Assembly (NCBI RefSeq): GCF_023228165.1 | Contig: NZ_JALOBS010000029.1 | Location: forward strand, 1 to 64,000 | Length of the DNA stretch: 64,000 nucleotides | Direction of reading: 5' to 3' | Source of the DNA: Methylomonas sp. | Lineage (GTDB): Bacteria; Pseudomonadota; Gammaproteobacteria; Methylococcales; Methylomonadaceae | Shown here: piece after piece, positions 60,749 to 64,000 of the stretch | Numbering within the stretch: position 1 is the first letter of the stretch | Layout: the number at the start of each line of letters is the position of its first letter | Program-made: the position numbers and the translations under genes | Notes under the pieces: model-generated | Told to the model about the DNA's origin: nothing | What the model saw: only the letters and a program-made list of their open reading frames with translations | Databases searched by the model: none

Positions 60749-63268
60749 TTAATATTCCAATCGCAACGAACCGATCGCGGTCAACGGTGCTCCGGGATAA
60801 ATCCCTAGTGCCGGAGCTACGTTGGAATCGGGATCTGTTGACTCGTAATAACGTTTATCCAGCAAATTGCGAATATTGAATTGAGCCGTCAGCCGCGATT
60901 GCCCGACTTTTTGTTTATAGGCCACAAATGCATCCATCCGCACATAGCCCGGCATTTGAAAGTTATTGGCGTTGTCTCCCTCGCGCGAGCTGGCAGCTAC
61001 GCCGCCGATGCCGGCACTGAATCCGTCTTTAGCCGCATAGCCATTCACATCATACTTCAGCCACAAACTGCCGGAATGTTCGGGAACATTGTTCAATCGA
61101 TTGCCCCGGGTGTTACCGCCATAGTCTTTAATAACCCGCGCATCGGTAAACGCATAGCTGCCGATCATGCTGAAATTGTCGCTGAGGTAACCGGTCACAT
61201 CCAGCTCTATGCCTTGGCTACGCTGTAAATTGGCGATTTTGTCGAAAGGGTCCGGCGTGCTCAAATCATTGACCAGGATATTGTCTTTCTCGATATGATA
61301 ATAAGCCAAGGTGGCTAGCAACCGTTGATCGAACAGCTGGGTTTTGATACCTGCTTCGAATTGTTCGCCGATTTGCGGATCGAAAGTCCGGCCGTTGGCA
61401 GCCGGCGCGTTATTGGCGCCGAACGATGTTGTCCAGTTGCCGTACAGACTCAATTCGTCCAGTGCTTCATAAAGTATCCCAACCCGTGGACTGAAACCCT
61501 GATCTTCCCTTTTAAACGCATTGATTCGGCTTTCCGCGGTAGCAAAATCGAAGCCATTTCCACGCCCGGCTTCAGCCCAATCGTAACGGCCGCCACCCAT
61601 AATATGCAGTCGGTCCCAGAACGTAATTTGATCCTGGAAATACGCACCATACCAACCGTTATAAATCACCGCACGGTTGCCGATGCCGCCATTGGTAGCC
61701 GAACCGAAGGTATCGCCCGGTATGGAGAACGCGTTAGCGAACACCGATTGCGCTATTCCGTAACTGGGATACGGATCGTAAATATTGATCGACAAACCGG
61801 GGTTGGCACTCTTCCAACGACCGTCACCGCCGTACTTGTTAAATGTTCGGTAAAAGTCAAAACCGAATAGAACGTCGTGCTTGGTTTGGCCTATGCCGAA
61901 TTTGCCGGTGATATCCAGATTAGCGGCGTAATGCTCCTGCTCGCTGATTTGCCGAAAGATATTGCGTTGCATTATGCCGGTGGTTTGGTCAAGCGCGGCG
62001 GCGGCATTGAAGGCCGGGCCCGGGTTCACAAAGGTGGTCGTTCCGTCGTTGAAACTGGCCAAAAAACGGTTGTGGATAGCCCAGTCTTTGTTGAAGCGGT
62101 GATTGATTTCGGTGCCGATTTTGACGCTGGATTGGCTGCCAAGCGGCGTATTCGGATCGCCCAGATTGCGGCTGATAGGAATATTTGCGGGGCGATTGCC
62201 TATCGCCGGGATACCGAAATCGGCCGGCGCGGTCTTGTCGGTACCTTCGACATCGAGCGTGATGTCGGTAGCGTCGCTCGGCCGCCAAGTAATGCTGGGA
62301 TTGAACAACATGCGCTCAACGGACACGAAGTCGCGAAATGAATCGTTGCTTTGATAAGCACCGGAGAAACGGTATAGCAACGATTTATCGGCGGTAATCG
62401 GACCGCCGGCATCCCATTGAGTCCGGTATAAGTCATAGGAGCCGAACTGCTGTTCCAGAGAATAATAGGCATAATCCAGCGGTTTTTTGGTGCTCAAGGC
62501 TATCATTCCTCCCGGCTCCGCGCGTCCGTATAATTGCGACGGCCCTTTAATCACTTCGATGTTCTGCAGGTTGGCGGCATCCAAATCGCCAAATCCGCCT
62601 TCACTGGTCAATAGGCCATTTCGGTAAACATTGCCGTTACGAAAACCACGGACAATAAAGCCAAGACCGGAACCTAAAGAGGGTTGCGCCCTGACGCCGC
62701 TGACATTTTCCAGCGCTTCTTTAACTTTGGTTGATTTCTGATCGTCCATGACGGCTCTGGGTACGACTTGTATTGAAATCGGTGTTTCTATCAAGGGGGT
62801 ATCGGTTTTGGTGGACGCAAAAGCGCTATTGGTTGCATAGTCTTTACTGTAAGGATCGTTAAAGTTATAGCTTGCTTTGCCTGTGACCGTTACCGCAGGC
62901 ATAGTCGACGATGATTGCGGTTCGGGGACTGCTGACCGTTCCAGTGTGATTGTACCGTTTGAGGTGGTACGCGTAGTCACGCCGGTACCCTGCAAAAGCT
63001 TTGTCAAAGCCTGCTGCACGGTGTACTGACCTTTGACGCCGTTTGTTGCAAGCCCGGCTGTCAATTCGGCCGGATAGCTGAGTTGCGCGCCGGCTATGTC
63101 GGCGTAGGCATTTAATGCGCTGCCCAAGGCTTGCGGCGGAATGTCGAACGCCATGATTTGCTCGGCGGCCATTACCACAGATACATTGAGCGCGGCGGCG
63201 ACAGTTAGCGATAACGCGTAGAACGGCGGGCGGGCGGTCGATGCCTGGCGGCGGAAAGGATATGACAT
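60749..63268 (-). CDS. TonB-dependent receptor with STN signalling domain (copy 2)
   Basis: An outer-membrane TonB-dependent receptor of 839 residues, related to the receptor at 51858-54257. The start at MSYPFRRQAS has GGAGA 6 bases upstream; an ATG four codons earlier is less well placed. A signal peptide to about 35 is followed by the STN domain (about 40-110), a TonB-box-like MPAVTVTGK, the plug with TDTPLIETPISIQVVPRAVM and a barrel ending LRLEY. It follows a FecR-type gene on the same strand and precedes the second propeller gene. The ligand is unknown; siderophore-type receptors share this plug pattern. Confidence 0.93.
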   Translation of the reverse strand: MSYPFRRQASTARPPFYALSLTVAAALNVSVVMAAEQIMAFDIPPQALGSALNAYADIAGAQLSYPAELTAGLATNGVKGQYTVQQALTKLLQGTGVTTRTTSNGTITLERSAVPEPQSSSTMPAVTVTGKASYNFNDPYSKDYATNSAFASTKTDTPLIETPISIQVVPRAVMDDQKSTKVKEALENVSGVRAQPSLGSGLGFIVRGFRNGNVYRNGLLTSEGGFGDLDAANLQNIEVIKGPSQLYGRAEPGGMIALSTKKPLDYAYYSLEQQFGSYDLYRTQWDAGGPITADKSLLYRFSGAYQSNDSFRDFVSVERMLFNPSITWRPSDATDITLDVEGTDKTAPADFGIPAIGNRPANIPISRNLGDPNTPLGSQSSVKIGTEINHRFNKDWAIHNRFLASFNDGTTTFVNPGPAFNAAAALDQTTGIMQRNIFRQISEQEHYAANLDITGKFGIGQTKHDVLFGFDFYRTFNKYGGDGRWKSANPGLSINIYDPYPSYGIAQSVFANAFSIPGDTFGSATNGGIGNRAVIYNGWYGAYFQDQITFWDRLHIMGGGRYDWAEAGRGNGFDFATAESRINAFKREDQGFSPRVGILYEALDELSLYGNWTTSFGANNAPAANGRTFDPQIGEQFEAGIKTQLFDQRLLATLAYYHIEKDNILVNDLSTPDPFDKIANLQRSQGIELDVTGYLSDNFSMIGSYAFTDARVIKDYGGNTRGNRLNNVPEHSGSLWLKYDVNGYAAKDGFSAGIGGVAASSREGDNANNFQMPGYVRMDAFVAYKQKVGQSRLTAQFNIRNLLDKRYYESTDPDSNVAPALGIYPGAPLTAIGSLRLEY

Positions 63269-63481
63269 TGATTTCTCCATTCATGAACTGAAACATGCCC
63301 CTAAACTTTGGGGATGCAATGGAGACGTGCGGCGGAGGTTTTCCCTCAGCTGGCTTGGAAAATTTTTTTCAAAGTTTTGTAATCGGTTGGCGTGAACTTC
63401 GCCGGAACCGGGGAGGTGAGCCATTGACTCGAATAGCCGACTAGCTAAAAAGGCGTTTGGCTGAATGCAAAACCGGCCTCC
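63269..63481. promoter_or_regulatory. Upstream region of the second receptor
   Basis: A 213-bp gap between the FecR-type gene and the receptor start. It should hold the ECF-sigma-dependent promoter of the receptor-propeller operon on the minus strand. No specific -35/-10 pair could be assigned by eye. Confidence 0.35.
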
Positions 63482-64000
63482 TTAAGCGATGAAGATCAAC
63501 CATGGTGTTACCCTGAAAACCCGGATCGGCAGGGTTTGTTGCAGCGCTTCCAGCGCCTTGTCGGTGTCGGTAATATCGAAGCGGCCGCTAACTTTCAGAT
63601 TTTTCAGCGCCGCGTTCTTAATTATCACGCTGCCGCGCCGGTAGCGGCCGATTTCGGCAATCACCTCGCCGAGAGGTGCATTGTCGAACGAGACGCTGCC
63701 TTTTAACCAAGAGGTCGCATTAATCGCCGTAACCTGCTGAATCTCGCTGCTGCGTTCGGCATCCACGGTGATACTGTCATTGGCGGTTAAAAGTACGGGA
63801 GTGCGCCTGTCCCCGCTGACTTCCACCAATCCGCTTATTACCGTGACATTATCGTTTTCGGTATTTTCGCGGACGACGAAACGGGTGCCGAGCACGCGGG
63901 TGCTGCTGTAACGGCCTTCCACCACAAAAGGATGTTGTGGATCGCGGTGCACATCGAAAAATGCCTCGCCACGCTCAAGCCGCACATCGCGGCGACCGTT
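63482..64000 (-). CDS. FecR-family anti-sigma regulator (copy 2), partial
   Basis: The C-terminal part of a FecR-like protein, cut by the window edge; the frame is open to base 64000. It has the FecR core RLERGEAFFDVHRDPQHPFVV followed by TRVLGTRFVVRE and a C-terminal STN-like segment ending in TPWLIFIA. Its N-terminal membrane and anti-sigma parts lie outside the window. It stands about 210 bp upstream of the second receptor in the same orientation, so signalling to that receptor's promoter is expected, probably with a sigma gene beyond the edge. Confidence 0.9.
   Translation of the reverse strand, partial: NGRRDVRLERGEAFFDVHRDPQHPFVVEGRYSSTRVLGTRFVVRENTENDNVTVISGLVEVSGDRRTPVLLTANDSITVDAERSSEIQQVTAINATSWLKGSVSFDNAPLGEVIAEIGRYRRGSVIIKNAALKNLKVSGRFDITDTDKALEALQQTLPIRVFRVTPWLIFIA

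Overview
The window looks like chromosomal DNA of a gammaproteobacterium. Gene content, a base composition of roughly 50-53% GC (judged by eye, not computed) and several REP-like palindromes would fit a Methylomonas-like methanotroph, but that genus is an inference; no diagnostic methane-oxidation gene is present. Housekeeping order (sbcD-sbcC; dacA-dat-ybeD-lipB-lipA; rpsF-rpsR-membrane protein-rplI-hldD) is typical of Gammaproteobacteria.

Layout. 0.1-6.0 kb: sbcDC and two small unknown genes, one a zinc-ribbon protein. 6.1-17.7 kb: an accessory region. It holds (i) a 1708-residue STAND-type ATPase with an N-terminal PD-(D/E)XK nuclease motif, visibly GC-richer than its surroundings and a probable anti-phage effector of the Avs/Cap4-nuclease kind; (ii) a minus-strand operon of a tyrosine recombinase, a stand-alone core-binding-like protein and a DUF1173-like protein; (iii) about 1.7 kb without convincing genes but with nested inverted repeats and two phased arrays of 9-bp repeats; (iv) a Fic-domain protein. 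17.8-20.7 kb: pirin divergent from a LysR regulator, flanked by the fossil of an Old Yellow Enzyme gene and a rubredoxin gene broken by a stop codon. 20.8-24.7 kb: cell-wall and lipoate operon. 25.1-36.5 kb: a large MscS-type channel and a complete MdtABC-like RND pump with its own outer-membrane channel. 36.9-39.4 kb: unknown or decaying small genes and a lipoprotein alpha/beta hydrolase with Asp in the nucleophile elbow. 39.5-43.7 kb: a zinc acylase-like protein, the ribosomal protein operon and hldD. 45.6-51.6 kb: a second tripartite RND pump. 51.8-64.0 kb: two FecR/TonB-receptor loci (one with its FecI sigma factor) enclosing two related periplasmic beta-propeller proteins with a CSCC motif, one of them followed by a TlpA-like thioredoxin.

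How the genes fit together. The last block reads as two related surface-signalling and uptake systems: FecR/FecI control of a receptor carrying an STN domain, with a cysteine-bearing propeller directly downstream of the second receptor and a thioredoxin beside the other propeller. A metal or metal-chelate role is suggested by this context but is not shown. The accessory region combines a candidate defence gene, a recombinase module and a Fic toxin-like enzyme, the usual cargo of an integrated element, although no clear att repeats bounding it were found.

The strongest candidates for undescribed biology are the nuclease-STAND protein, the CSCC propeller/TonB/thioredoxin cluster, the compact cloverleaf-like inverted-repeat structure upstream of the recombinase, and the phased 9-bp repeat arrays upstream of the Fic gene.
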